Shown: positions 48,536 through 58,868, numbered from the stretch's first letter. The stretch: 64,000 nt of DNA from Psilocybe azurescens (GCA_023853785.1 JAJIRX010000783.1:186001-250000); one strand, 5' to 3'. Numbers and translations are program-made. The notes: a model not told the origin generated them from the sequence alone.

Positions 48536-48935
48536 TCTCGTATACGGTAGGCGGCGCAACAATCTTTAATTGGGTTCAGCACAAGACTATCAGGGACTCA
48601 ATCCTCTTTGGATCTCCCTATAATGAAGAGCAATGGGAAAGGGGTAAGAAGGCATTCAAAAATTGTGCTTTGAAGTCGAAATTCTTCGAAGCTGACAAAA
48701 AAAGGGCTCGTATTTAGGCGACGTGTTCAGTAGAATGCTCGTCGAATCTATACTTGGTTCCACTCTTGTGATCTTTCTTTTTACGACGCCTTGGCTTATA
48801 CACATGTGTTATGGCAGCTGGCTCAACAGACGAAGCCCCGACGTCTCATATATTTACGCCTTTTATTATAGGTTATTTCATAGGACTTGTTGTCAGGACA
48901 CCTATCATCCTCGCTCATGGTGCATTAATTGCAGT
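48536..48935 (+). pseudogene. Relic of an ABCC-type (MRP) ABC transporter
   Basis: A short stretch reads TIFNWVQHKTIRDSILFGSP, then YNEEQWE, continuing after a shift as CALKSKFFEAD. W.Q..TIRDNILFG.P...E.Y....CAL...L is the conserved segment between Walker A and the signature motif in the first nucleotide-binding domain of ABCC transporters. Walker A, the signature motif and Walker B are all absent. The following frames contain a possible transmembrane piece (IIGYFIGLVV). This is a remnant of a few hundred bases, not a gene. Confidence 0.5.
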
Positions 48936-49600
48936 TAGCTCTCTCTCTCACTGTTCTTTTCTGTCGTTACTATGTCCCTTTCCACGTATGCTACATATCA
49001 CTACTCTTCTGCTCCCTACTTTCGTGTTTTTGCTGTCTAATCTAGACTTTCTGTGCTGAGAAATCAAGCAATTATACTGTGTACACATTACATAGACAGC
49101 GTGTGATATAATGTCTGCATGCTACTAATTGCACTTATTTCTGGGAGGGCAGCCCGAATTTCCAGGCCAAGTCTTGCCACCGGTGCGGAAATTCCTATAC
49201 AAGCTTTGATTTCCGACTGGTCTGCTGGTCGTCATTGGTTGCTGTTGGCGGGGTTCCTGGTAAAATAATGTCAATTGGAGATTCATTGGCGTGAAAATAA
49301 GTACAGACGATATCACTCCAGTTATCCTCCAGACCAATTCTATTCATGCCTCTAGTTCCACGTTGACTCTAAGTATTCCGGTGACTTTAAGTTTGGAAAT
49401 GAATGACTGCATGACACTGCACTTACGATGCTGCCTATCGCGTTCAGCGAGTCAAATCCGACCCACTTATAGGGAGGGGGAATCCACGGATCCATATATC
49501 ATTATTGGATAGAGAATTATTGTGATTGTGGCCAAAGTGATCAACTTGAGCGATTCAAACATCACAATGTTTGATAGAGAAGACAATGAACGACTTGAGA
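48936..49600. repeat. Third copy of the 3' flank of the four-helix protein gene
   Basis: 48940-49100 matches 56790-56960 (CGTTACTATGTCC, TTCTGTGCTGAGAAATCA and the bases between). 49340-49440 matches 56990-57110 (TTCCACGTTGACTCTA, CATGACACTGCACTTACGAT). No coding part of that gene is present, so only the tail of the block was copied here, directly after the ABCC relic. Confidence 0.6.
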
Positions 49601-51126
49601 ACCTCTCAACTATTTATTCATCGCGGAATTTATCATCTGCGGATGGAGTCTGACCAGGCTACAGCGCTCCCTTACTGGCATAGCACATCCTTTGTGGACT
49701 TCTCCTCGGGTGCACTGTATGCAGATATTTTCAAGTTCCTTTGTGGTTCATTTCGCAAGCGACGATCCCGTCAATACAGGTTCTAACTCGATTCTAGTAT
49801 TTGGATCGGACGAGGTGCCAGTATTCATCCCTAGCCAAAGAATTTCAGTAGACTGCGCATTAGTCTACTTAAATACACTTTACCGTTTGTGAGTCGCACG
49901 TACAATGGACTGATGGCTCTGGAAATGTCTTCCAAAATCGGCCCGAAAACGGAAAACGCGGGAAAACGCGAAACCTTTACACCTAAATGATTGGTGGATA
50001 TTCTCTGATATAAAGTGAAATGGTAAATCGTTTTTCTGGTACTAGAAGGATGGTGGATGACGGCTAGAAAAGTTCAAGAATCCAGCACGCCATACTAGTA
50101 CTAGTAGCTTACAAGTTGTCAGGTGCTCATGCTCGATGGATGCTTTTGGAAACTACATATAAAGAACTGAATGTTAGCGCTTAATTCACATTCTCCGGAG
50201 AATTTTCAATATCGTCTCCAAATTTAAACATGACATCCTCTCGGTGATACCAGTCTTGATTAATGACGCTTGCAAATCAAATGACGGCCTGGAATGGATT
50301 GCTCTTCAATAGCAGTAATAGTCTCGGAACGCACTTTCCTGTCAATGTAATTTACCATGCAAAGTTCATTCACCTCATAGTAATAGAAAATCCATCTGTA
50401 AATGTGTGCTTGGATAACCTACATCATAGCAGTATTACATAGTACATACACACTCCATACTCTAATTATAACAGCGGCTAGAGGCACACAAATCAGACCA
50501 ATTACAAGGCGAAGTCAAAACGGTCTTAGGGAACATTAAAAAATAGTTGGAACTACACAGTCCAAGATAGCCATAGAATACTGGAAAACAATATGGAGCA
50601 AGGCCCGTGTTGTGGCATCCGATTTGCAAAGCTGACGAGGAGAAGCTACTAATGAATATTAAAACTAAAGCGCAGATAGCTAGCTCATGAATTTTGAAGT
50701 TCGTTTCTGATTGGAATGACTCTGGAAACATGAACATCTGTGATGTATTCTAGATTCACTTAAGCGCCTTGCCGTACGCCGATCGGTTGGCGATCTGAAT
50801 CTTTGCCTCTCATCCACAGTCATTTGTTGGTCGTCTACTAGTGAGTTTTATACCACACTATACAAGCAAGCTAATGGATAGTAATGTGAGGAGATCTGCA
50901 ACAAGACATTAACCAATCGCATTGGTTCAATGCAAGCTAACCGAAATAGAAATTCAATAGAAACTGGCTTCTAAAGAATTTCCAGGTATTACACCCAGAC
51001 CCGAACTGCTGGCGATTAAAGGTTTTATCTCGACGCCTTTTAAGCAGAAATGTGAAGGACGGTTCAGATACAAGAAAAGTCTGTTCCCCAACTCCCTCAT
51101 TATAGTTTCGCTCTATTTCTAGTGCA

Positions 51127-51942
51127 ATGCGGTTCCTCCTGTTCGCGATCTCTACTACCATCCTCTATGCTTTGGATACTGTAGCACAGGCTACTCCAGG
51201 TCCTACCTGGAGCTTTCCTCTTCGACTGTCGATGGGGTGAGTTCACGATACAATTAGGAAGTATGTTGTCGCTGATCCACTTGCGCAGCGGTGGGGCCTA
51301 CAAGACTCAACCTGACATCAGCTTCGTCAACGATACACTCTTTCCAACCCTCGATGTGACAGGTTCCTTCACTATCTTGGGTTGGCTGAACCCTTCTGAT
51401 CAAACCTGGTGGCGCACATTTGTGTCCATCGAATCACCGGACTGTGACACGTCGCTCCTCAACATCGCTCTCCCACCGAACAGCATGGAAATCACGCTTG
51501 GCTATATGATAAGTAACCGTGTTCAGGACCGCGACAGTGTTTATACTGGGATAACTGCCCCTGGACCAAATGTTGATTTTCATTTCGCCATTGCCAAAAA
51601 TGGCATGCACTTCAACATCTACGTGAATGGAATCCAACAGTCGTTCAATTATACCCTCAAGGGCCAGATATTCAACCCATCTACGGTAAGTGATTGCTGT
51701 TCTTCCGTTCCTAAATTCTAAGGCGTACTACTCTTAATATAGAAAAATGTTGTCCTTGGAAGGACAAAGTACCAAAAACGTCGGGGGAGCTCAATGGAAT
51801 GGATTAATTCGCGGAATGGACATATTCAACAGAACCCTGAGCGCGGTAAGTGTCGGTTAACCAAACGACATTTGTGTAGTGCTAAGCTTTGGGACAGAGA
51901 GAGGTTCAGAAAGAAATGGAGTTTACCAGCCAGGAAATCTAA
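51127..51942 (+). CDS. LamG/concanavalin-like secreted protein, paralogue C (frameshift near the end)
   Basis: Signal peptide MRFLLFAISTTILYALDTVA, then ATPGPTWSFPLRLSM. After a GTGAGT...GCGCAG intron come GAYKTQPDISFVNDTLFPTL, DVTGSFTILGWLNPSDQTWW, FVSIESPDCDTSLLNIALPP, APGPNVDFHFAIAKN, IYVNGIQQSFN and FNPST. The next exon begins KNVVLGRTKYQ but then a run of five A (51774-51778) puts the following AQWNGLIRGMDIFNRTLSA one base out of phase. With four A the family reading would be continuous into the last exon REVQKEMEFTSQEI. All family strands are present. It is more distant from A and B than they are from each other. It may be a fresh pseudogene or a homopolymer error. Confidence 0.6.
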
Positions 51943-52478
51943 GTTAGATGTTCTACAGTAGCCCAGCTTTGTACCAACTTCAGTTCGAGCTTTACTTCGA
52001 TTTCCTTTCCCGCCTCTATTACTTTTATCGTTTCATTATAACAGCAGCTCTGCTTTCCATTGTAATTTTCTCGAGAGTACACAAAATTTGTCACTGGTAA
52101 ATACATAAAATTTAACCATTGTCGATGGATACGACGTCAGCCACCACATTCATTATAATTTATTGTAAAGTACCGACTATAATCACGGCAGGAGTCATTT
52201 TCATCACATTTTTCACTCTTATACTCTCCCAGCGGTTTAATTATGGGCCAAAATTATCAGAAACTAAGTGTACTGCACTGCACAGGGGATGAGAAACCTC
52301 CTTACCGGGTAGGACCTGGCGGGCTTTGTGATTTGTCCGCATCTGTGGGCTTAAACGCAGAAATCCGTGTAGTTGATAGTCAAACATGGGGTATGGGCTG
52401 GAGGACACTGGCAGTTTCTTCCCGATTCGGAAGAATACTTACATCTGCGCCATTTACTTGCTACTGAATGGAGCCTAG

Positions 52479-52652
52479 GGCATTGTCGATGAAATACATC
52501 TTGCTCCTGGCTGGCCGTCGCTCGCAGAAATCGACCTCAAAGGCAAGTGCTGGACTGAAGATGCCAACGTCACTGACCGGATGGAGAGGCTCCATGAGAC
52601 TCAACTTCGCGGACTTGCCTCAAGTAGATCCATAAAAGAAATTTTACCTTGA
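52479..52652 (+). pseudogene. F-box/LRR 3' fragment (inverted copy)
   Basis: Reads GIVDEIHLAPGWPSLAEIDL, KGKCWTEDANVTDRMERLHE and LRGLASSRSIKEILP to a stop at 52650-52652, on the plus strand. It is the inverted partner of 36519-36731. The preceding sequence is not coding. Confidence 0.55.
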
Positions 52653-53035
52653 TTGCGCATTGTTGTCAGTAGAGGTCGTCAGCACTAATGCTTGGCTATT
52701 TAGTAGTCATGCATAACCTATTCGAGAGCTTGAGTGTTTTGATTAATTAGGGGCGATGTCTTGAACAAATGAAAGTCGGATAGGTTCGTAACCCTTGAAC
52801 GAATAGCGTCAAAAAGTTAAGTCGAGCAATGTTATAGCACAACAGTACTCAGTCGTCTTCCGGGATTGATAGTTGGTGAAATATTAGATATTAGAAACCT
52901 GCAATACAACAAGGGTTGATAATCAGTAATTGAACAAGCTGTTTATATGGGTTTGATGCGTAAGCCTGATGTGATACCCTGATGTTTGTAAAGGAAAGAA
53001 GCTCAGCGCTCAGAAAGAACCATGTTATCGACGAC

Positions 53036-54053
53036 TATGGCGTGATTTCTGCACATTTATTAGCGAGCCGAGATATTTTCCGTGAGCCGCCTAATTTTAG
53101 TACCTTTATATCATTTCGAGTCCCTTCGTAGGATTTAGGCTTGGAAAATCATTGCGAGAGCCAAACTTTGTATTAGAGCCACTCTTTTAAAGGACAGATT
53201 GAGAGACATTTTGAGAGCCGGCCACATATTATGTGCCGAGAGACTTTCTATTATAACAGGAGATTTTTTGGTTAGCTCAACTTTACTGCGAGCCTTTTCA
53301 AACACAAGCTTTGCATGAGCCCAATGTTCACTTTATATGAGGTATGAGTACTTATAGTCCCCATTATGTTACAACATATGATCGAGGTTCCGCTTTACCA
53401 AGTGCTGGAAACAATTACAGATTGGGAGGAATATATTGTAAGAAAGATAATAAAATGATTGTACTATGTGGTGGGTATGTGACCAGATTGCAATGTGGAA
53501 TGTATGTTGGACATGTTTAAAACCATAGCCTATGCAAAAATGAATACCAGCGATAAGGGGTAAATGGATTCTCAGCGCTTACCTGTTTGTCATCTGCCTC
53601 AGCCACAGCGAGGATCAAATATTCAAATCAAAGCAAATCCAACCATTAAAGTTCATTAGGCGTGTGCATTTAACATTCGACATACCACTGCTTGTTGCAT
53701 GGGATCACTTCCTGTGAAAATTATGTGAGTTAAAATAGGGTCTTAAAGCTGTGCTCCCTGGCAGTGGAAAGAAGCTCTCAGTTTTATGGGAAAAGCTCTC
53801 TCCATATAGCTAACAACGCTCTCAGTAGTAAAATGTGGTCTGTAGTTCGAAGTTTGTTAGAAATATATCTCATGATCTATTTAACCACTGCTTATAAGTT
53901 GAGCTCTGACATAAAATTTGGCTCTCGCAATGATTTTCCGAGCCTAAATCCTATGAAGTCTAAAGGTACTCGGAATGACATAAAGGTACTAAAATTAGGT
54001 GGCTCACGGAAAATAGTTCGGCTCGCTAATAAATGTGCAGAAATCACGCCATA
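53036..54053. mobile_element. Fold-back/MITE element, about 1 kb, TIR about 160 bp
   Basis: The left end TATGGCGTGATTTCTGCAC and the following 150 or more bases match the reverse complement of the right end closely (GAGCCG, TTTTCCGTGAGCC, CCTAATTTTAGTACCTTTAT, GGATTTAGGCT and AAAATCATTGCGAGAGCC occur in order in both). TA lies just inside each boundary, consistent with a TA target duplication. The interior carries many short GAGAGCC/GGCTCTC words and no transposase; the longest frame (53764-54150) is formed by the TIR itself. It sits inside block 2 DNA that is itself repeated in inverted form on the two sides. Confidence 0.75.
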
Positions 54054-54837
54054 CCTCCGATATGACTTTGAACGATATATGTTGCAAGCCTATTGGCTCG
54101 TTAGTCAAATGAAAGCAGAGCCAGATAACCCTGATGGACACATTATTTAACAGAGATACTGTAATGAATGATAATGAATGATAGACGAATGAACAGTGCA
54201 CTATTTCGGTATTGCGCAGCCATGAAGTCGACTCGACGCCACAAATCGGGGATTTCCACACATGATTTGCTCATGTTGCACATACTTCCTTTAAAGTCCA
54301 TCTTTCCCTGAGTCTACTCGAGTATAATGCTGACGGGGCGATCACCAAAATGAACGGCGAAGCCTACTTGTTGCTCAGTGCTGTCGATTGTTGGCGCAAT
54401 GGGACTCTTGGGCGTCAGTTACGCAAGTCTCATTTGGAAGAAGTGTGGCCGATTCAAACGCACTCACAACGCACCGCGACCTCGCGCCCTGGATATTCGT
54501 ACCTCGTGGCGATCGATACAATCGGTCGGTGCGTTGCAAGCTATGTTCCTGCAGCCTGCAAGTTAACCCCATGTCTGTGCCACCCTGAAATTGTACCGGT
54601 GTATTCATTTCATTCCTTGAGGTTCCACTGGTTCTGGTTCTAGTTTCATTTGACCAACGAGCCAATAGGCTTCCAACATATATCATTCAAAGTCATGTCG
54701 GAAGGTTGAGCCTCGTTGAAACTATTTTGGACATGGCCGTCGTCGACAACATGGCCCCTTCTACTTAATTGAGTACTGCGTTTCTTTCTTCACAAACATC
54801 AGGCTCTCACATCAAACCCATTAACAGTGCAAGTTTG
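54054..54837. repeat. Upstream part of block 2, right copy
   Basis: 54130-54370 is the reverse complement of 42170-42400. 54350-54643 carries the short frame MNGEAYLLLSAVDCWRNGTL, as in the left copy. Pieces at 54054-54110 and 54640-54710 are inverted copies of each other, so this edge is a local palindrome around the 1-kb element. Confidence 0.6.
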
Positions 54838-54902
54838 GTATGTTTATAAAGCTTTCCTTCTTGCGTGCGACTGTTAATATTATTCACATAGTGCAGCTCC
54901 AT

Positions 54903-56783
54903 ATGCCTTCATCAGAAGATAATGCCGCCCGAAAATCAACGCCACCTCCCACTCTTCCACTCTCTTCCAATACTCCACTGGAACACGTAGAGAATAATTC
55001 CACAAGAGGGAGCGCAAGTTCCAGTTTGTCCCCCTTACATCAGACATCATCCCCGCCACTACCAGCTCCTGGTACCCCTACTCCTCCAGACAACCGCTCA
55101 TGTCATGATGCGGAGAAGAGCACAGACTTATCTCGGCCTCGAAGGGGGAGGGATAATACCGACGCGCTCGCCTTGTGCACCATTTGGGTCTTAGTTGGGA
55201 TTGGCCTCATGCTCTCTGGCACGATCGTTGCTGATCGTGTCCTCCTCCCCAGAATCTATAAGTGTCCCGACGGAGCTACTTGTCACCACAACCTTGATCC
55301 CAGTGGTAACATCATCCCCCGCCTTCAAACCATCATGCAATATTGGCTTCAGTTTGGGATTTTCATCTCCAGTCTAGGGTTGTCTAAACTCATCATTTAT
55401 GACTACCACCTCCTATTCAAGGAGAAAGACACAACAGTACTTGCCGTTGAAAGGAGCATCGGTGCGGCAGATGGGAACTGGAAAGATGCGGCTCTGCAGT
55501 TGAGGGTGGTTCGGGAACATGTTCCTCGACGCTTTATCCATCGTAGCAAGATTCCTATGGTGCATGGTACAAGCTGGGTCGGTATTCTATGCCTCACCCA
55601 AATTGCCATTGGCCTTTTCATTTCGTTCGTTATCGCATTTTCCATACCTGACCTTCAAAGCACGACGACTGTCCACGTTCCCTTTACCTACCGTAGCACC
55701 TTCGCTTTGCCTCGCGCCGATACTCGATTTTTCAGTACTGACGAACGTATTGTCGCAGTATTGTTGGACGATTGGCTGCTGAGAATCAATACAGCACGCG
55801 GGCCGTCGTCAGCGTTTGATGGAAGCCTTGTTGTACAAGACAACAGAACTATCTTAGCTGCCAACTCCCGAGCCGGCGGTCCTCGTATCACTGGGAGTAT
55901 CTCATGCAGTGGACAAGGCTGGAACGCTTCCATTATATCCCCCAACTCTTCTTATCTTCTCGATGGTCACGCCGGTGCACTTCCTCCGGGCGCCAAAGCA
56001 TATAATATCAGCAACAACAAAGTCTGGCTCGTGACGTATTCCTCTGTATCCCTAGCATCAAATCTCATTGATGAGAGCGACATGTCGGATTCCGTCACAA
56101 GCCGGCCGTACTTGTGGGCGGGAAATACTAGTAATGTGATCCCGAATGCAACAGCATCCCATGACCGCGGCATCTTCTACGCGGCGTGCAACCACACCAT
56201 ACGTATGGATGATCCACCTCGTATCACAGCGTCCGACGTCCAGACCATTAATCCAAGCCAAGCCGTCATATTCACAGACACAGATGACCCCTTTCTCGAC
56301 CTTTGCCCCAGCAACGACCCCCTTGCGTGTGTACCCTGGTCTGTCGATGACATTGTCGCAGCATGGTGGCTAGTTGGCGGTGTGGAGCTCGATCTTATTC
56401 CCTTCTCCTGCTTGGGTGGCCTTCTCGTCGGATTAGATGGAATCTCTGACACTGCTGGCTGCGCGCTTACTGACGACAGATGGATTAAAACAGTCAGCAC
56501 TGCGCTGAGTGCCCTCATTTTTGCTGCACCATTATCTGGAAATGCGACGCAGGAACTCTTCGTTCAGACACAGGCAATAAATAAGGATAGGTGGTGGATA
56601 CAAACCATCCTTCCGGGCGCGACATTTCTTCTCTATATCGCGTGTCTGGCATACACATGGCGTCTCAGTATGGGAAATACTGTCAGGTTGCAGGAACTAG
56701 ACCTTGCGGCGATCATATGCGCCAGACAAGTCAAAGAATACGACCCGAGCGATGTACATAACTCAATCGTCTGTATACAATAG
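54903..56783 (+). CDS. Large membrane protein with four helices and a glycosylated loop, intact copy
   Basis: ATG at 54903 (MPSSEDNAARKSTPPPTLPL), 626 codons, no intron within. The in-frame ATG at 54840 probably lies in a 5'-leader intron (GTATGT at 54838, CACATAG before 54892). Residues 1-85 are Pro/Ser-rich. Helices are at about 88-110 (TIWVLVGIGLMLSGTIVA), 147-166 (WLQFGIFISSLGLSKLII), 224-247 (WVGILCLTQIAIGLFISF) and near 586-606 (ILPGATFLLYIACLAYTW). The long segment between helices 3 and 4 has many N-x-S/T sites (NRT, NAS, NSS, NAT, NHT) and cysteines, so it is probably outside the cell. I do not recognise the family; it looks basidiomycete-specific. The left paralogue is at 39726-41607. 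Confidence 0.75.
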   Translation: MPSSEDNAARKSTPPPTLPLSSNTPLEHVENNSTRGSASSSLSPLHQTSSPPLPAPGTPTPPDNRSCHDAEKSTDLSRPRRGRDNTDALALCTIWVLVGIGLMLSGTIVADRVLLPRIYKCPDGATCHHNLDPSGNIIPRLQTIMQYWLQFGIFISSLGLSKLIIYDYHLLFKEKDTTVLAVERSIGAADGNWKDAALQLRVVREHVPRRFIHRSKIPMVHGTSWVGILCLTQIAIGLFISFVIAFSIPDLQSTTTVHVPFTYRSTFALPRADTRFFSTDERIVAVLLDDWLLRINTARGPSSAFDGSLVVQDNRTILAANSRAGGPRITGSISCSGQGWNASIISPNSSYLLDGHAGALPPGAKAYNISNNKVWLVTYSSVSLASNLIDESDMSDSVTSRPYLWAGNTSNVIPNATASHDRGIFYAACNHTIRMDDPPRITASDVQTINPSQAVIFTDTDDPFLDLCPSNDPLACVPWSVDDIVAAWWLVGGVELDLIPFSCLGGLLVGLDGISDTAGCALTDDRWIKTVSTALSALIFAAPLSGNATQELFVQTQAINKDRWWIQTILPGATFLLYIACLAYTWRLSMGNTVRLQELDLAAIICARQVKEYDPSDVHNSIVCIQ

Positions 56784-57207
56784 CTACGTGGTGGCGTCCT
56801 TTCAGCTCTCCTTCATTCCTTCCTATCGTTACTATGTCCTTTTTGACGTATGCTACGTATTGTTACTCTTCCGCTTTCTATTTTCATCTTCTCGGATTGT
56901 TTTGATGTCTAACATAGACGTTCTGTGCTGAGAAATCACCGATTATGCTCTGTACACGGTACAGGAACTTGCTGAGTCCAGTTGCCTCCAAGCCAATCCC
57001 ATTCATGCCTCCAATTCCACGTTGACTCTATTCCAGTGGCTCTGAGTTGGGAAATGTATAAACACATGACACTGCACTTACGATACTGCCTATGGTGTGC
57101 AGCGACTCCGACTAGAATTGTCACCAAATAGTCGCAATGCTATCACGATTGTTTGCGAATAGGCGCCGATGACCGCCGAAATGGACATTCTCACGCATGC
57201 TCGTCCG

Positions 57208-57255
57208 CTACGTAAATTGGGACTGAGTACTGAGGCCCAGTCCCAATTTACGTAG
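57208..57255. repeat. Perfect 18-bp inverted repeat, 12-base loop
   Basis: CTACGTAAATTGGGACTG at 57208-57225 is followed after 12 bases by its exact reverse complement at 57238-57255. It would form a stable hairpin. It may be the core of an old palindromic element; no wider inverted ends were seen around it. Confidence 0.8.
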
Positions 57256-57304
57256 TTACTGAGCCAAAGTATATGCAAATAGTAGTAGATTTGAGGTCTC
57301 CTTA

Positions 57305-57759
57305 CAGCAGGATGCAAAACGGACGTGCGCCTTTGTTTACCATAAACAACTAGATATGGTATGCTCCACAGAAACCATGACGCAACGTGTCCTCGACCTC
57401 ATTGCTCCACGTTCCCCACTTCGCTTGACCTCCGGCCTCTTCCTCAATGCAGTCCACTATGTCAACGCAATATATCGACTGTTGACCCTGTCGGCGACGA
57501 GGAGGCTACGTAGATGGGCTTGCAGTATAAAGGCCAGAAATGTTTCTGGAAGTTGCACAACATGAATCTCAACTACAATCCTTCAGCCATCGTTGTAGTT
57601 ACATTGTATACCGTAATACAACGCACTTACCGTAAATGGTGCCACTGTGTCGCAATTCTGCTCCCCAATACTGACCTCACCTGCCTAAATACGGGTGTTT
57701 ATACAAACAGGGGCGCACGTCCGTTTTTTAGAAAATGTCTACCGTTTTGCATCCTGCTG
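57305..57759. mobile_element. TA-inserting MITE (Tc1/mariner-pogo style), 455 bp
   Basis: Ends CAGCAGGATGCAAAACGG and its reverse complement, each bordered by TA (57303-57304 and 57760-57761). The next bases, ACGTGCGCCTTTGTTTA on the left, match the right side again after about 17 inserted bases. CAG...CTG ends with TA duplications are typical of pogo/Fot1-like DNA elements. No transposase is encoded. The frames inside are short and have no domain. Confidence 0.7.
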
Positions 57760-57779
57760 TAATTCGATATGCGTCTCAA

Positions 57780-58376
57780 GCTGCAAATGTATGTTCGGGG
57801 ATGAATTTCGGCAGCGGCGGCGCATTCGAGCATCTCTGCATCTGCAAAGCCGTCTGCACCCCGCTGCGATTATGAGTCTTCGGCATTGGCTCTAGTTTTG
57901 CTCATATCCATCCGTATTTCTGGCAAGGATTCTTCGTCGCCAGTCATGGCTGCGCCTGGTCTTGGTCCTAGCACTGTCCATGTATCGGCTGCATCAGTGC
58001 GGCTGTCCTGCTCACCGTGACCGGCGTCTCGATCTCGATCTTCATAAAACAAATCCACATTCTCCTTCCTCCCCACCCCCTTCTCTCCCTCCATCTCCTC
58101 CTCAGAACATTCAAACACTTCCTAAGAAACCAGCACAGTCCCGCTCCCCAAATCCACAAGCACCCCCGAACGGCGCGCCGTCCTTTGCAAGTAGATCCCA
58201 GAAGATGCGCGCGGGGGCATAGTTCTGGAGGACGCCCGTGCCGAAGGAACCAAGGACGCGGTGCCGCATATGGGCGTGCTGGAAGAGGGCGAGGATGCGC
58301 GTTCCGGATGTGCATGAAGGAGGAGATGAGCTGCTCGGTGCTGTATGCGATGTTGTGGGGGCGGGGGTAGAGGCGG
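57780..58376 (-). pseudogene. Broken minus-strand gene fragment, family unknown
   Basis: Two adjoining frames look coding: NIAYSTEQLISSFMHIRNA and, one base out of phase, ILALFQHAHMRHRVLGSFG then TGVLQNYAPARIFWDLLAKD, GAPFGG. Together they look like one conserved protein segment. I do not recognise the family. The GC content is higher than in the surroundings. The MITE at 58379 sits directly at its upstream edge, with similar GC-rich sequence beyond it (58871-58990), so the insertion probably split the gene. Confidence 0.4.
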
Positions 58377-58378
58377 TA

Positions 58379-58868
58379 CAGTAGACTTTCTCATAACGCA
58401 TGTCCTACTAATGCATAATTCTCTTAATGCATAGAAATTTCTGAAAACCACCATGGTATGCAGAGAAAATCGTGCATAATGCATAACGCATAATGCATAG
58501 GCCAAATGGGAGTGTATGCATTATTGGATAGGTATTTTATATGGTCACCATGTAATGATAATGAATTTATTTGGAAATTTGCGGCTCTCAAATGGGGTTT
58601 TGTGATATATTTTTATTGTCAGCAAAGATATTAAACAAGAAAGCAACTGAAATAAGCTAAAGATGGCCAGGATACTGTTAAATCAACGCTCTTCAATTTT
58701 TTGGCCTAGTTATCATGTATTTTTCTTATCAATCTTATCAGTTATCTGTCACGTCCTTGCTGGGGTCACCTTTTGTCACCTTAATGTGACAACTCCTCTG
58801 TCGCATAAGTCTCATAATGCATAGCCAAAATGCCGCACCGACGCGATGCATTATGAGAAAGTCTACTG
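58379..58868. mobile_element. TA-inserting MITE (pogo/Fot1 style), 490 bp
   Basis: Left end CAGTAGACTTTCTCATAACG and right end, read in reverse complement, CAGTAGACTTTCTCATAATG; both are flanked by TA (58377-58378 and 58869-58870). The subterminal part repeats ATGCATTA/TAATGCAT many times. The centre is AT-rich, without a transposase frame. It lies between two GC-rich stretches that were probably once contiguous. Confidence 0.8.

Larger units (their letters stand above)
49620..52960. repeat. Segmental duplication, right arm of inverted block 1
   Basis: Reverse complement of about 36,200-39,230, with the landmarks listed there. It contains the fuller LamG-like gene C (51127-51942) and an F-box fragment (52479-52652). 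The outer end near 52,740-52,950 matches the sequence just downstream of mL44 (36,200-36,480) and also 63,660-63,930. Confidence 0.8.

Noticed and set aside
53764..54150. 128-codon frame at the right end of the fold-back element, as a possible transposase
   Set aside because: It is formed mostly by the terminal inverted repeat and has no DDE/D or DNA-binding motif.
54840..54902. Upstream ATG extending the four-helix protein by 21 residues
   Set aside because: The ATG lies inside a GTATGT...CACATAG intron pattern in the leader, kept in both copies; the ATG at 54903 is the simpler start.
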